From Persephonella sp. (GTDB lineage Bacteria; Aquificota; Aquificia; Aquificales; Hydrogenothermaceae), in NCBI GenBank assembly GCA_026987075.1, contig JALSNI010000004.1, positions 1 through 63,400 on the forward strand: a DNA stretch of 63,400 bases, in the 5' to 3' direction. The position numbers were made by a program, and so were the translations under genes. Numbering within the stretch: the first letter of the stretch is position 1; each line of letters starts with the position of its first letter. Below, in pieces: positions 26,365 through 35,321 of this stretch. The notes under the pieces are model-generated. The model was not told the origin of the DNA. It did no database searches and saw only the letters and a list, made by a program, of their open reading frames with translations.

Positions 26365-27534
26365 ATGGAAGTTAAATTTTTTTCTCAGGAAGATAGCTGG
26401 AAATTAGGTGTTGAACAAGCTGTGTTTAATAAACCTTTGGGAGTAGCAATTTTTAAAGATAGAGTTCTTTACATAGAAAGAAGAAAGTTAAAAACAACCA
26501 GACCTTTAAATGTAATTGAAAAATATATACAGGAGAAAAAGTGTTATGCTGCTGGATTTATATCCTATGATTTTAAAAAACAGATATATCCTGAAAGATT
26601 TAAAAAAAAGTCAGACGTTAACATCCCAGAGATATTTTTTATTTTTTTCAAAAATTTCAAGGCCGGTTTCACAAAGAACCCAGAAGTAAAAAGTAAAATA
26701 AAACACATTCACATTTCCGTTAAGGAAAAGGAGTTTATAAATTCTGTAAAAAAAGCTCAACAGTTTATTGGAAAGGGGGACATATATCAGATAAATCTTT
26801 CCCATAGGATACAGCTTGAAGGTTTTTTTGATGTTGATAGTATTTTTTATAGACTGATTGAGTTTCAACCAGCTCCATACATAATGAGTATAAAAACACC
26901 TTACTTTTCTGTTGTATCAGGTTCAATGGAGCTGTTTATAGAAAAAGAAGATAGAAAAATAAAATCTATACCTATAAAAGGAACCCGCCCCACAGGAAAA
27001 AATAGGGAAGAAACTGAAAAATTAGAGGAGGAGCTTAGAAAATCTGAAAAAGAAAGAGCTGAAAATCTTATGATAACAGACCTTATGAGAAATGACATTG
27101 GAAGGATATCTGAAAAAGGCAGCGTTAAGGTGGAAGACTTATTTAGAGTATATAGATTTAATTCTGTTCTCCAAATGGGTTCAACAGTTACTGGGACATT
27201 AAAAGAAGATGTTTCCCTGCAGGATATTATCTATGCTACCTTTCCCCCTGGTTCTGTCACAGGAGCACCTAAAAAAAGAGCTATAGAAATTATAGATATG
27301 TTAGAAAAACACAGAAGAGGCGTGTATTGCGGAGCAACAGTCCTTATTAAACCAAATCTTGATTTTGTTATGAGTGTTGCCATAAGGCAGTCTATTTTTG
27401 TGAAGAATAGATGTTATGTATATGTTGGAAGTGGTATAGTTGCTGATTCTAATCCAGAAAAAGAGTATGAGGAAACATTGATAAAAGCCGTTGCCAATCT
27501 GAAATCTATTGATTCACAGCTTGATGTTTTGTGA
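26365..27534 (+). CDS. pabB: Aminodeoxychorismate synthase component I
   Basis: A 389-residue chorismate-binding enzyme that aminates chorismate to 4-amino-4-deoxychorismate in folate synthesis. Conserved parts: GDIYQINLSHR (about 135-145), the PIKGTRPTG motif whose lysine is diagnostic of PabB rather than anthranilate synthase (PIAGTR), ERAENLMITDLMRNDIGRIS, and FPPGSVTGAPK. The glutamine amidotransferase partner PabA and PabC are not present; no lyase domain is fused at the C-terminus. AGGAAGGAAG precedes ATG 26365. It converges on the recombinase gene with a 21-base overlap. Confidence 0.92.
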   Translation: MEVKFFSQEDSWKLGVEQAVFNKPLGVAIFKDRVLYIERRKLKTTRPLNVIEKYIQEKKCYAAGFISYDFKKQIYPERFKKKSDVNIPEIFFIFFKNFKAGFTKNPEVKSKIKHIHISVKEKEFINSVKKAQQFIGKGDIYQINLSHRIQLEGFFDVDSIFYRLIEFQPAPYIMSIKTPYFSVVSGSMELFIEKEDRKIKSIPIKGTRPTGKNREETEKLEEELRKSEKERAENLMITDLMRNDIGRISEKGSVKVEDLFRVYRFNSVLQMGSTVTGTLKEDVSLQDIIYATFPPGSVTGAPKKRAIEIIDMLEKHRRGVYCGATVLIKPNLDFVMSVAIRQSIFVKNRCYVYVGSGIVADSNPEKEYEETLIKAVANLKSIDSQLDVL

Positions 27535-28392
27535 CAGGGCTTTTGTTGCCTTTAGAAGTTGTTTCTGACCAACCTTTGCATATCTTGCTGTAGTTATAGG
27601 GGATGCGTGACCCAAAAGCTCCTGAATAATTCTTAACTCTGCACCTGATTGAAGTGCTATAGTTGCAGCTGTATGCCTTAATTTATGAGGATGTAGAACT
27701 ATATTACATCTCTTTCCAATATTAACTATCATTTTCCACAGGGAGTAGTAAGACATAGGAAAAACTCTTTCTGAACTGTTGAACCTTAGATATTCTGCAA
27801 ACAGCTTCATTGGTTTTCCTGTTATAGGAACTTCTCTCTCCTTTCCCCCTTTACCTTCAACTCTTATGTAAATAATGTCCTCCTCTTCTATCTCTAACTG
27901 GTAGATAGAGTCGCAGTTGTATATGTGATTGTTCTTTTCTATGAGAATGTTTTCTCTTCTTATGCCTAAAAGCTCTGAAGACCTCAATCCTGTAGTAAGT
28001 AATAAAACAATAATAACCCTTTCTTTAAGAGTTTTTGTGCTTTTTATTAGCTTTTCTATCTCTTCGTGGGAAAGGGCAGAAGGTATTTTTTGAGATACCT
28101 TTGGTCTATGGGATTTTGTGATAGGAGAAGAGTTTACCATTTCAAGGTCTATCAGGTATTCAAAAAACGAATTAATACAGGCAAGTTTCCGTGATATTGT
28201 AGAAGATTTTTTCTTATTTGACTGGAGAACCATTCTAAATTTTGCTATGTCTGCCTTTGTTACTTTCTCAACCTCTTTGTCCCCAACTATACTAATAAAC
28301 TGCTTCAAATCTGAGCGATAATTTTTGACAGTGTTCTCTGATTTATCTGATATATACGACAAGAATAACTCAACACATTCAGAAATCTTCAT
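27514..28392 (-). CDS. Tyrosine recombinase (XerC/XerD type)
   Basis: A 292-residue site-specific recombinase. The N-terminal SAM-like core-binding domain spans about 1-95. The catalytic residues are all visible: R137 (TGLRSSEL), K181 (GKGGKERE), H236 and R239 (HPHKLRHTAA), H262 (LLGHASPITTA) and nucleophile Y271. Length and position in core genes, without phage or integron neighbours, suggest a chromosome dimer resolution recombinase rather than an integrase, but an att-site integrase cannot be excluded. I saw no dif-like site close by. It overlaps the end of ubiX by 14 bases and shares 21 bases with the end of pabB. Confidence 0.92.
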   Translation of the reverse strand: MKISECVELFLSYISDKSENTVKNYRSDLKQFISIVGDKEVEKVTKADIAKFRMVLQSNKKKSSTISRKLACINSFFEYLIDLEMVNSSPITKSHRPKVSQKIPSALSHEEIEKLIKSTKTLKERVIIVLLLTTGLRSSELLGIRRENILIEKNNHIYNCDSIYQLEIEEEDIIYIRVEGKGGKEREVPITGKPMKLFAEYLRFNSSERVFPMSYYSLWKMIVNIGKRCNIVLHPHKLRHTAATIALQSGAELRIIQELLGHASPITTARYAKVGQKQLLKATKALSQNIKL

Positions 28393-28957
28393 TTCTCCAC
28401 CTTTTATATAAACTGTGTTCTATACCAAAACTGTCTAAAACTTTACCTACAACAAAGTTAATCATGTCTTCAACTGTTTTGGGTCTGGTATAAAATCCCG
28501 GTGATGCTACTGCTATAGTTCCACCTGCCTGCGCTACCTTTTCCATATTTTTTATGTGTATAAGGGAAAGGGGCATCTCCCTGACTAATAAAAACAGTTT
28601 TTTCCTCTCTTTCAGTGCAACATCACACACCCTGTGTATAAGATTGGAAGAAATTCCATTAGCCACAGCCCCTAATGTTCCTGTAGAACAAGGAGCAACG
28701 ATTACTCCTTCTGTTTCTACAATCCTTGTTCCACTGGATATAGGAGCATCAATCTCATTTTGAGAGTAAAAACTACAGTTTTCAGGGAGATTGTTTAAGA
28801 ATTGTTCCTTTTCAATGCTTAGTTCTTTTTCCATGACTTTAAATCCACCTTCAGACACGACAAGGTAAATATAGTAATTTTTTGATAAAACATTCAACAG
28901 CTTTAAACCATATACAGTCCCGCTTGCTCCTGTGATACAAAGCACTATTTTTTTCAT
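28379..28957 (-). CDS. ubiX: Flavin prenyltransferase
   Basis: A 192-residue UbiX/Pad1 enzyme that prenylates FMN to make the cofactor of UbiD decarboxylases. The N-terminus KKIVLCITGASGTVYGLKLL is the flavin-binding start, and APCSTGTLGAVANGISSNLI and MPLSLIHIKNM are conserved. I place the start at ATG 28957 rather than 29053: the extra 32 residues are not conserved and reach across the promoter of the divergent DedA gene. No Shine-Dalgarno is evident; CATAAT six bases before the ATG could be a -10 element of a leaderless message. The recombinase gene follows. Confidence 0.93.
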   Translation of the reverse strand: MKKIVLCITGASGTVYGLKLLNVLSKNYYIYLVVSEGGFKVMEKELSIEKEQFLNNLPENCSFYSQNEIDAPISSGTRIVETEGVIVAPCSTGTLGAVANGISSNLIHRVCDVALKERKKLFLLVREMPLSLIHIKNMEKVAQAGGTIAVASPGFYTRPKTVEDMINFVVGKVLDSFGIEHSLYKRWRNEDF

Positions 28958-28988
28958 GACACAATTATGCCACACATAAACATAAGTG

Positions 28989-29018
28989 TATAATAATAAT
29001 CTATCAGTTTTTGGGAGG
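28989..29018 (+). promoter_or_regulatory. -10 element and ribosome binding site of the DedA gene
   Basis: TATAAT at 28989-28994 is a consensus -10 hexamer; only a weak -35 (TTATGC, 28965-28970) lies 18 bases upstream. Transcription would start near 29001. GGGAGG at 29013-29018 follows, eight bases before ATA 29027. The ribosome site decides the start of the gene because no ATG, GTG or TTG lies at the right distance. Confidence 0.5.
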
Positions 29019-29026
29019 TCGTTTAA

Positions 29027-29593
29027 ATAGAAAGTCTGGAACACTTTCTCCAAAATTACGGCTACATAGCTGTATTTGTAGGAACATTTTTAGAAGGGGA
29101 AATATTCCTTTTAGTTGTTGGTTTTTTTATAAAGCTAAAACTTCTTAATCCTTACATTTCCCTTGTATTTGCAATGGCAGGGGCTTTCTTTCACGAAATC
29201 ATCTACTTTTTTCTTGGAAAGTGGAAGGGAAGAGAGATTTTGCTCAGAAACAAGCATACGAGAAAAGAATACAGAAGAGCTAAAAAGTTATTAGAAAAAT
29301 ATGGAATTTTATCTATTTTTATTATTAGATTTTTATATGGTATGAGAATGATACCTATGATGCTTCTGGGAGCTACAGGTTTTAATCCTTTAAAGTTTAT
29401 CTTCTTTAACCTTATATCCTTATTCTTCTGGGCAGTTATATACTTATCTATAGGTTATTTCTTTGGAAAAGCAGCGGAACATTTCTTTGGTGAGGCTAAG
29501 GAGTATTATTTTGTATTTATAGGTGTAATTATCCTCTTACTTCTGCTTATACTTGTGCATCCTAAAATTTTAGAAAAGCTTAAAAAAAACTAA
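29027..29593 (+). CDS. DedA family membrane protein, probable ATA start
   Basis: A DedA/SNARE-associated family integral membrane protein, a group of lipid scramblase/transport proteins (undecaprenyl phosphate or phosphatidylethanolamine flipping in some bacteria). The conserved N-terminal stretch NYGYIAVFVGTFLEGE begins at about residue 10 when read from ATA 29027 and would be lost if the first ATG (29174) were used. A stop codon lies immediately before (29024-29026), GGAGG is eight bases upstream, and the resulting 188 residues equal the usual length. Other motifs: FIIRFLYGMRMIPMMLLGATG. ATA is the only plausible start. It is transcribed alone, divergent from ubiX. Confidence 0.85.
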   Translation: MESLEHFLQNYGYIAVFVGTFLEGEIFLLVVGFFIKLKLLNPYISLVFAMAGAFFHEIIYFFLGKWKGREILLRNKHTRKEYRRAKKLLEKYGILSIFIIRFLYGMRMIPMMLLGATGFNPLKFIFFNLISLFFWAVIYLSIGYFFGKAAEHFFGEAKEYYFVFIGVIILLLLLILVHPKILEKLKKN

Positions 29594-30028
29594 CTACTTA
29601 ACTACAAGAACAGACTGGTTTGCATACTTAACTAAATTTCCTGCAGTCGTTCCTAATATCATTCTTTTAAAACCACCAACTCCCCTATGGCCTACTACTA
29701 TAAGGTCACAACCATTTTCGTCTGCATAGGACATAAGTTCTTCTGCAGGTTCCCCTTCTCTCACAACAGTTATACTCTCTACCCCATTTTCCTCAGCAAT
29801 TTCTCTTGCCTCTTTCAAAAATTTTTCTTCCTTTGAAATCTCTTCCTTTTCATACTCCTCAATCTCTTCTGGGGAAATGTAATCTATAGCTGCAAACTCA
29901 AAAGGCCTGACCACACCAACAATGTGGAGTTTACCTCCACAGGATTTAGCAAATTCAATAGCCTTTTTCAAAGCTTTCATACTGGGCTCAGAACCGTCAT
30001 ATCCAACTAAAATATTTTTAAATGGCAT
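29594..30028 (-). CDS. Universal stress protein (UspA family)
   Basis: A 144-residue single-domain Usp protein. It begins KNILVGYDGSEPS and ends with the ATP-binding loop GHRGVGGFKRMILGTTAGNLV (G-x2-G-x9-G-T), placing it in the ATP-binding (MJ0577-like) class. GAGGGAATAAG is the ribosome site for ATG 30028, one base after the leuS stop, so the two genes are co-transcribed. The end abuts the DedA gene stop, convergent. Confidence 0.93.
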   Translation of the reverse strand: MPFKNILVGYDGSEPSMKALKKAIEFAKSCGGKLHIVGVVRPFEFAAIDYISPEEIEEYEKEEISKEEKFLKEAREIAEENGVESITVVREGEPAEELMSYADENGCDLIVVGHRGVGGFKRMILGTTAGNLVKYANQSVLVVK

Positions 30029-30029
30029 C

Positions 30030-32729
30030 TTATTCCCTCACTACAATATTGAGAATTTTACCCTTTATAAAAATAACTTTAACTATTTCTTTTCCTTCTG
30101 TCCATCTCTTTACATTTTCATTACTGAAAGCAATATTTCTAACTGTCTCTTCATCTGCATCTGCTGGAACTTTTATTTTTGCTCTTAATTTTCCGTTTAT
30201 CTGAACAGGAATTTCTTTTTCCTTTTCAACGAGAACTCTTTCATCGTGTTCAGGAAATTTTTGTTCTATTGTAAATCCTGTATTTCCTATCATTTTCCAC
30301 AAATAATCAGAGATAAATGGTGTAAAAGGAGACAAAAGAAGTATAAGATTTTCCACTGCTTCTTTCAGTAGTTTTTTGTTATCTCCTTTGTAACTGTAAA
30401 GCTCGTTAACAAGCTCCATTATCGCTGCTATAGCTGTGTTAAACTGATATTCCTTATTTATATCATCGTTGACCTTTTTTATGACCTGATGGAGTTTTCT
30501 TCTAAGCTTTTTGTCTTCTTCAGATAAATTTTGAAGCTCATCAAGAGTATATCTGATGTTCCTGAGTTCTTCCGCTTTTTTATTTACGAAATTCCATACC
30601 CTTCTCAAAAATCTGTGGGCTCCCTCTACACCGCTGTCAGTCCAATCAAAACTGTTGTGAGGAGGGGCTGCAAATAGAATATAAAGGCGAACAGTATCTG
30701 CTCCGTATTTTTTTATCATCTCATCTGGGTCAACGGTGTTGTGCTTGGACTTTGACATCTTGTCAGACTTTCCATACTTTTCTTCAAATTCCTTCAGGAT
30801 ACTTTCAGAAATGCCAAGTTTATTAAACAGTAATTTTGCATTGTCATTCAGTGTGAGATGGTGTTTTTCCATAAACTCTTTTATTGTTATATCCTCAACT
30901 TTTACATTTTCAATGTTTCCGTAAGAAGACAGCTCTTCTATTAACTTCTTTAGTTTTTCTTCTGGTGATAAATGCAGAACTTCCAAGAGTTTTTCTATTT
31001 TTATCCATTTTTTTAAAACCATTCCCTGTGTTAAAAGTTTTACAAAAGGTTCTTTTACATTCACAAGACCTATTTCCTTTAGAAATTTTGTGAAAAATCT
31101 GGAGTATAGTAGGTGGAGAACTGCATGCTCAATACCCCCTATGTAAAGGTCTACAGGCATCCAATAATCTGTTTTTTCCCTGCTGAAAGGCTCTTTTTCA
31201 TTATGGGGGTCACAGTATCTGAGAAAATACCAGGAACTGTCAATAAATGTATCCATTGTGTCTGTTTCTCTTCTTGCCGGTTTTCCACATCTTGGACATT
31301 CTGTCTTTACAAAGCTTTCGTTTTTCTCTAATGGATTTCCCATTCCTGTAAATTGAACATTTTCAGGGAGAATAACTGGAAGTTGTTCTTCAGGAACAGG
31401 AACAATACCACACTGGTCACAGTAAACTACAGGAATAGGAGTTCCCCAGTATCTTTGCCTTGATATGTTCCAGTCTCTAAGTCTAAAGTTAACAGTTTTT
31501 TCTCCAATACCCTTTTCTTCCAATAGCTGTGTTATCTTTTCTTTTGCTTCTGATGAGTGTAAACCGTTAAACCCGTCAGAATTGATAAGAACACCTTCCC
31601 CTTCGTATGCTTTTTCTTCAAAATTCCATTCTTCTGGTGGCTGAATAACAGGTTTTATAGGAATGTTATACTTTTTTGCAAATTGATGGTCTCTTTCGTC
31701 ATGAGCAGGAACTGCCATTATAGCTCCTGTTCCGTAGCCCCAGAGTATGTAATTAGCAACGTATATAGGAATTTTTTCTTCTGTTAAAGGGTTTATAGCA
31801 TATCTTCCTGTGAAAACCCCTTCTTTCTCTTCAACTATATTTCTTTCCCTCGTTGACATAGTTAGATATCTCTGAACAAACTCTTCAACTTCTCTTTCCT
31901 GCTCTGTTCCTTTAGCAAGTTCAACAGAAAGAGGATGTTCAGGTGCCAAAGCCATAAAAGTAACGCCAAAAAGGGTGTCAGGTCTTGTTGTGAAAATTTC
32001 AATGGTTGTGGTGGAATTTTCTACAGGAAATTTTACTGTTGCTCCTACAGACTTACCAATCCAGTTTTTCTGCATTGTCAAAACAGCTTCAGGCCAGTTT
32101 TCTTTTAGCTCTTCAAGGTCGTCAAGAAGAATTTCTGCATAATCTGTTATCCTGAGAAACCAGGAAGGAATTTCTTTCTGAACGACAGGGGTGTCACACC
32201 TCCAGCATCTTCCTTCTATGACCTGCTCATTCGCAAGAACAGTCATATCGTGAGGACACCAGTTAACAACAGCAGACTTTCTGTATGCTATGCCTTTTTC
32301 TAACATTTTCAGGAAAATCCATTGATTCCATCTGTAGTATTCAGGACTACAGGTTGTAATCTCCCTGTCCCAATCATAAGAAAAACCCAATCTTTTTAGC
32401 TGTTTTCTCATGTAATCTATGTTTTCATAAGTCCATTTTGCAGGATGAATTCCGCTTTTTATCGCTGCATTTTCTGCAGGCATACCAAATGCATCCCATC
32501 CCATTGGGTGAAGGGTGTTTTTCCCTTTCATCCTCAAATATCTATTAACAACGTCACCTATTGCATAATTTCTTACATGCCCCATATGTATTTTTCCTGA
32601 TGGGTATGGGAACATTTCTAACACATAAAATTTTTCTTTTTTTCTATTTTCCTCAGATTTAAACAGATTTTCCTGCTCCCACTGTTTTAAAATACTTTCC
32701 TCCACTTCTCTAAAGTTATACTCTGTCAA
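30030..32729 (-). CDS. leuS: Leucyl-tRNA synthetase
   Basis: An 899-residue class I synthetase in one piece. HMGH is at 48-51 and KMSKS at 657-661. The CP1 editing domain holds [19 protein letters not shown] (about 247-265). Zinc-finger-like CxxC pairs occur near 437-440 and 478-481. Just before KMSKS there is an insertion of about 80 residues (574-656, Lys/Glu/Leu-rich) where the leucine-specific domain sits. In Aquifex aeolicus the enzyme is split into two polypeptides upstream of KMSKS, so this region is of interest. TTG 32729 is the start, seven bases after AGGAGG. The usp gene follows. Confidence 0.97.
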   Translation of the reverse strand: MTEYNFREVEESILKQWEQENLFKSEENRKKEKFYVLEMFPYPSGKIHMGHVRNYAIGDVVNRYLRMKGKNTLHPMGWDAFGMPAENAAIKSGIHPAKWTYENIDYMRKQLKRLGFSYDWDREITTCSPEYYRWNQWIFLKMLEKGIAYRKSAVVNWCPHDMTVLANEQVIEGRCWRCDTPVVQKEIPSWFLRITDYAEILLDDLEELKENWPEAVLTMQKNWIGKSVGATVKFPVENSTTTIEIFTTRPDTLFGVTFMALAPEHPLSVELAKGTEQEREVEEFVQRYLTMSTRERNIVEEKEGVFTGRYAINPLTEEKIPIYVANYILWGYGTGAIMAVPAHDERDHQFAKKYNIPIKPVIQPPEEWNFEEKAYEGEGVLINSDGFNGLHSSEAKEKITQLLEEKGIGEKTVNFRLRDWNISRQRYWGTPIPVVYCDQCGIVPVPEEQLPVILPENVQFTGMGNPLEKNESFVKTECPRCGKPARRETDTMDTFIDSSWYFLRYCDPHNEKEPFSREKTDYWMPVDLYIGGIEHAVLHLLYSRFFTKFLKEIGLVNVKEPFVKLLTQGMVLKKWIKIEKLLEVLHLSPEEKLKKLIEELSSYGNIENVKVEDITIKEFMEKHHLTLNDNAKLLFNKLGISESILKEFEEKYGKSDKMSKSKHNTVDPDEMIKKYGADTVRLYILFAAPPHNSFDWTDSGVEGAHRFLRRVWNFVNKKAEELRNIRYTLDELQNLSEEDKKLRRKLHQVIKKVNDDINKEYQFNTAIAAIMELVNELYSYKGDNKKLLKEAVENLILLLSPFTPFISDYLWKMIGNTGFTIEQKFPEHDERVLVEKEKEIPVQINGKLRAKIKVPADADEETVRNIAFSNENVKRWTEGKEIVKVIFIKGKILNIVVRE

Positions 32730-32812
32730 TGCATCTCCTCCTGTGTTTAGGGAGTTTATTATACCAGCTGTATGATATTATTATATAAATATTTCTAATC
32801 TGAGGAGAAAAA

Positions 32813-33613
32813 ATGAAAAAGTTTCTTTTACCTGTTTTGTTTGTTTTTTGTTTCGCCACAGGTGACACCTTGATACTGTCTAAAAATAAATACTCAACCT
32901 ATATTCAAGAAGAAGAGTTTATGCTTGCTGAAGGGGAAAACATCATTGGCCCCATCTCTCTCCTTCCAAACGCTCTTATTGATGCTGTAGATATTTTTGC
33001 TGACAGCGTTACTGTAAAGAGTGTAATATATGACAAAGTAAATCAAGACTGGAGAAAAAATTTCCTCGGGAAATATGTAACAGTAGAAGGTGAAGGAAGA
33101 ATTATCAGGGGCGTTGTTGTTTCTATTGATGAAAAGTTTATAACGTTAGATACCAAAAAAGGATATGTTGTAACCACACTCCCTGAATTTCCATCAAGGA
33201 TTTCTTCTCACCTTAGATGGAAAGAGATATTTTCTCCTCAACTGACACTTAAAGTTAACTCACCTGAGGCTATGTCACAGATGTTTAAGATAAGATATCC
33301 TGTCTCTGGTTTTAGGTGGGAAGTTTACTACATTCTTTCTATTAATAACGGTATAAAGCAACTAAAAGGGTTTATAAAAATAATCAATGATACAGCTGTT
33401 AATCTAAAGAAGGTAGATATACAGATTGATGGTTTAAATAATAAAAAGTTCAAAGACATTTCTATTTCTCCTTTTTCTATAAAAAAGATTATGTTTGTAA
33501 AAAGAAATATTAAAAATGTTCAGCAAACTAAAGGACTGGTAGAAGGAAAGGTATACATATATAAAAACGGTGTATTTACGAAAGTAATTAATCTTAAGAA
33601 TCTGTCTATCTGA
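32813..33613 (+). CDS. Exported DUF4139-like protein
   Basis: A 266-residue protein with a signal peptide (about residues 1-17). The second half (about 155-245) resembles the DUF4139 module: a YPVSGFRWEVYYIL strand pair then LKGFIKIINDTAVNLKKVDIQI, like the W-x-A-x-Y and N-x-(S/T) features of that family. The N-terminal DUF4140 part seems shortened to beta-rich text around 30-120. Function is unknown; secreted or periplasmic. GAGGAG precedes ATG 32813 and its stop overlaps the rsmI start (TGATG). Confidence 0.6.
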   Translation: MKKFLLPVLFVFCFATGDTLILSKNKYSTYIQEEEFMLAEGENIIGPISLLPNALIDAVDIFADSVTVKSVIYDKVNQDWRKNFLGKYVTVEGEGRIIRGVVVSIDEKFITLDTKKGYVVTTLPEFPSRISSHLRWKEIFSPQLTLKVNSPEAMSQMFKIRYPVSGFRWEVYYILSINNGIKQLKGFIKIINDTAVNLKKVDIQIDGLNNKKFKDISISPFSIKKIMFVKRNIKNVQQTKGLVEGKVYIYKNGVFTKVINLKNLSI

Positions 33614-34434
33614 TGAGCACTTTATTTGTGGTTGCCACTCCTATAGGCAATCTAAAGGACATAACATTAAGAGCTTTAGAAATCCTTAAACAGGTTGAAA
33701 TTATAGCCTGTGAAGATACAAGGACAACAAGAAAGCTTCTAAGTCATTATGGAATTTCTGGAAAAAAATTAATCCCTTATCACGAGCATAATGAAGAAGA
33801 AACAACAGACAAACTAATAAAATTGTTAAAAGATGGAAAAAACATTGCTCTCGTTTCTGATGCTGGAACTCCATGTATATCTGACCCAGGATACAGGGTG
33901 GTAAAAAGAGCCTGGGAAGAAGGTATAACGGTTTCCCCTATCCCCGGAGCTTTTGCAGGAGCAGCTGCCCTTTCAGCTTCTGGGCTGCCTACAGACAGAT
34001 TTTTGTTTGTAGGATTTTTGCCTAAAAAAAGAAAGGAGGAAGAGTTAAGAAAGGCTGTTGAAACAGGAGTAACAGTGATTATATACGAAAGTCCTAAACG
34101 GGTTTTAGATACATTGACAGTGATAGACAGACTGTATCCTGATGCCTCTGTTGTAGTTGCAAAAGAGCTGACAAAGATACATGAAAGATTTTTCAGAGGA
34201 AAGCCTGCCCAGATTATTGATATGCTAAGTAAAGAAAAGGTGTTAAAGGGGGAGTTTGTTATACTTGTCAGGCATGAAAGCAAGAAAGAGGCAGATTTGG
34301 AAAAGGTCAAAGAAGAAGGGGTAACACTTTTAGAAAAAGGATATAAAAGCAAAGAGATTGCAACAATTCTGCACGAGAAATACGGAATAAGCAAAAAGGA
34401 AGCTTATAAAATAGTTCAGGAATTAAAAGGTTAA
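33613..34434 (+). CDS. rsmI: 16S rRNA (cytidine(1402)-2'-O)-methyltransferase
   Basis: A 273-residue tetrapyrrole-methylase-fold enzyme that methylates the ribose of C1402 in 16S rRNA. Diagnostic stretches are VVATPIGNLKDITLRALEIL at the N-terminus, CEDTRTTRKLL, SDAGTPCISDPGY (S-adenosylmethionine site) and PIPGAFAGAAALSASGLPTDRF. Length is normal, and the usual short C-terminal helical domain is present. It is coupled to the DUF4139-like gene by a one-base overlap and overlaps the convergent barrel gene by four bases. Confidence 0.96.
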   Translation: MSTLFVVATPIGNLKDITLRALEILKQVEIIACEDTRTTRKLLSHYGISGKKLIPYHEHNEEETTDKLIKLLKDGKNIALVSDAGTPCISDPGYRVVKRAWEEGITVSPIPGAFAGAAALSASGLPTDRFLFVGFLPKKRKEEELRKAVETGVTVIIYESPKRVLDTLTVIDRLYPDASVVVAKELTKIHERFFRGKPAQIIDMLSKEKVLKGEFVILVRHESKKEADLEKVKEEGVTLLEKGYKSKEIATILHEKYGISKKEAYKIVQELKG

Positions 34435-35279
34435 AAAGAATAGCCTATTCCGGAAAACAGATATCTGTTTTCTATTTTTAGATTATCTTTATTTACACTT
34501 ATTGCATTGTTGTTTACGTTTACATCTTTTAATTTCCATACTTCATACACATATCCAAAACTAAAATAAAGCTGTGGAGATAAAGAAAAAATGCCTAAAT
34601 CTACTTTTTCTTTTAATAAATAAACATCAATACCAGCATAAACATTTCCATATTCCCCGTTTACTGAAGAGTTTATACCTATGAGGGAGTTTTTCACTTT
34701 TCCTGTCTGCCAACCGTAAGATAAACCACTTTTAAGATAAATTCTCTGAAAAAGTTTGTAAGCACCTTTTACCGATACACCAACCCTATAAGTTTTAATT
34801 TTTGTTTTGCTATCAGGTAAATATCTGAGTGTAGTTTGACTGTTATTTTTTGTATTGTAATTTCTAATGTATGGAAGAGAGATACCAAGGAACCCTCCTA
34901 TCCCAAGGAAGTAATTACTTTTCTTTATAATGTCATAACCTGCCTCTAACTGTCCGTCAAATCCTTCTAATCTATACTCCATTACAGGCTTATAATCTGT
35001 AGGAAAAGGTTCAACTGATGAGTTATAGAGGTCTAAAATTTTCTTCTCTTTCTGCGATAGTATGTAACTCAGATTATAACCGTAGAAAAAGTCTGAACTT
35101 AAAACATTTTTATGAAACTCAGAAATAGAAAATACACTTACTCTATCCTCAAGCCTGTCTGAAAAACCAAAGATTTTACTTTTAACTGAAAAAGTTCCAT
35201 AACCATATCTAAACTCTGCACTGAAAGAAGGAAAAATTAAAGCAAAAAAAGAAACAATTACTACAAAAACTGCTGGCAT
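34431..35279 (-). CDS. Putative outer-membrane beta-barrel protein
   Basis: A 282-residue exported protein. ATG 35279 is chosen because GGAGG lies five bases upstream and a signal peptide follows (hydrophobic residues 3-16, FSAE cleavage region). The mature part alternates polar and hydrophobic residues with many Tyr, Gly and Ser, includes Tyr/Gly-rich strands such as YLKSGLSYGWQTG and FSFGYVYEVW, and ends in aromatic Phe (GIGYSF), the C-terminal signature of barrel proteins inserted by BamA. Substrate or role unknown. It lies just downstream of the RND operon terminator. Confidence 0.7.
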   Translation of the reverse strand: MPAVFVVIVSFFALIFPSFSAEFRYGYGTFSVKSKIFGFSDRLEDRVSVFSISEFHKNVLSSDFFYGYNLSYILSQKEKKILDLYNSSVEPFPTDYKPVMEYRLEGFDGQLEAGYDIIKKSNYFLGIGGFLGISLPYIRNYNTKNNSQTTLRYLPDSKTKIKTYRVGVSVKGAYKLFQRIYLKSGLSYGWQTGKVKNSLIGINSSVNGEYGNVYAGIDVYLLKEKVDLGIFSLSPQLYFSFGYVYEVWKLKDVNVNNNAISVNKDNLKIENRYLFSGIGYSF

Positions 35280-35292
35280 GGTTACCTCCATT

Positions 35293-35317
35293 AAAAAAAG
35301 CCCCTAACGGGGCTTTT
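35293..35317 (-). terminator. Rho-independent terminator of the tolC-MFP-RND operon
   Basis: GCCCC (35300-35304) and GGGGC (35309-35313) form a stem extended by AAAA/TTTT pairs, with the loop TAAC. Read on the minus strand it is followed by a run of T residues. It lies five bases after the stop codon of the RND pump gene, so it ends that operon. Confidence 0.85.
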
Positions 35318-35321
35318 AGAA

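Noticed and set aside
27514-28392. Mobile element or phage integrase
   Set aside because: No transposase, phage gene, att repeat or base-composition shift surrounds the tyrosine recombinase; it sits between core genes.
28379-29053. Longer ubiX frame starting at 29053
   Set aside because: The 32 extra residues are not typical of UbiX and run across the promoter and start of the divergent DedA gene.
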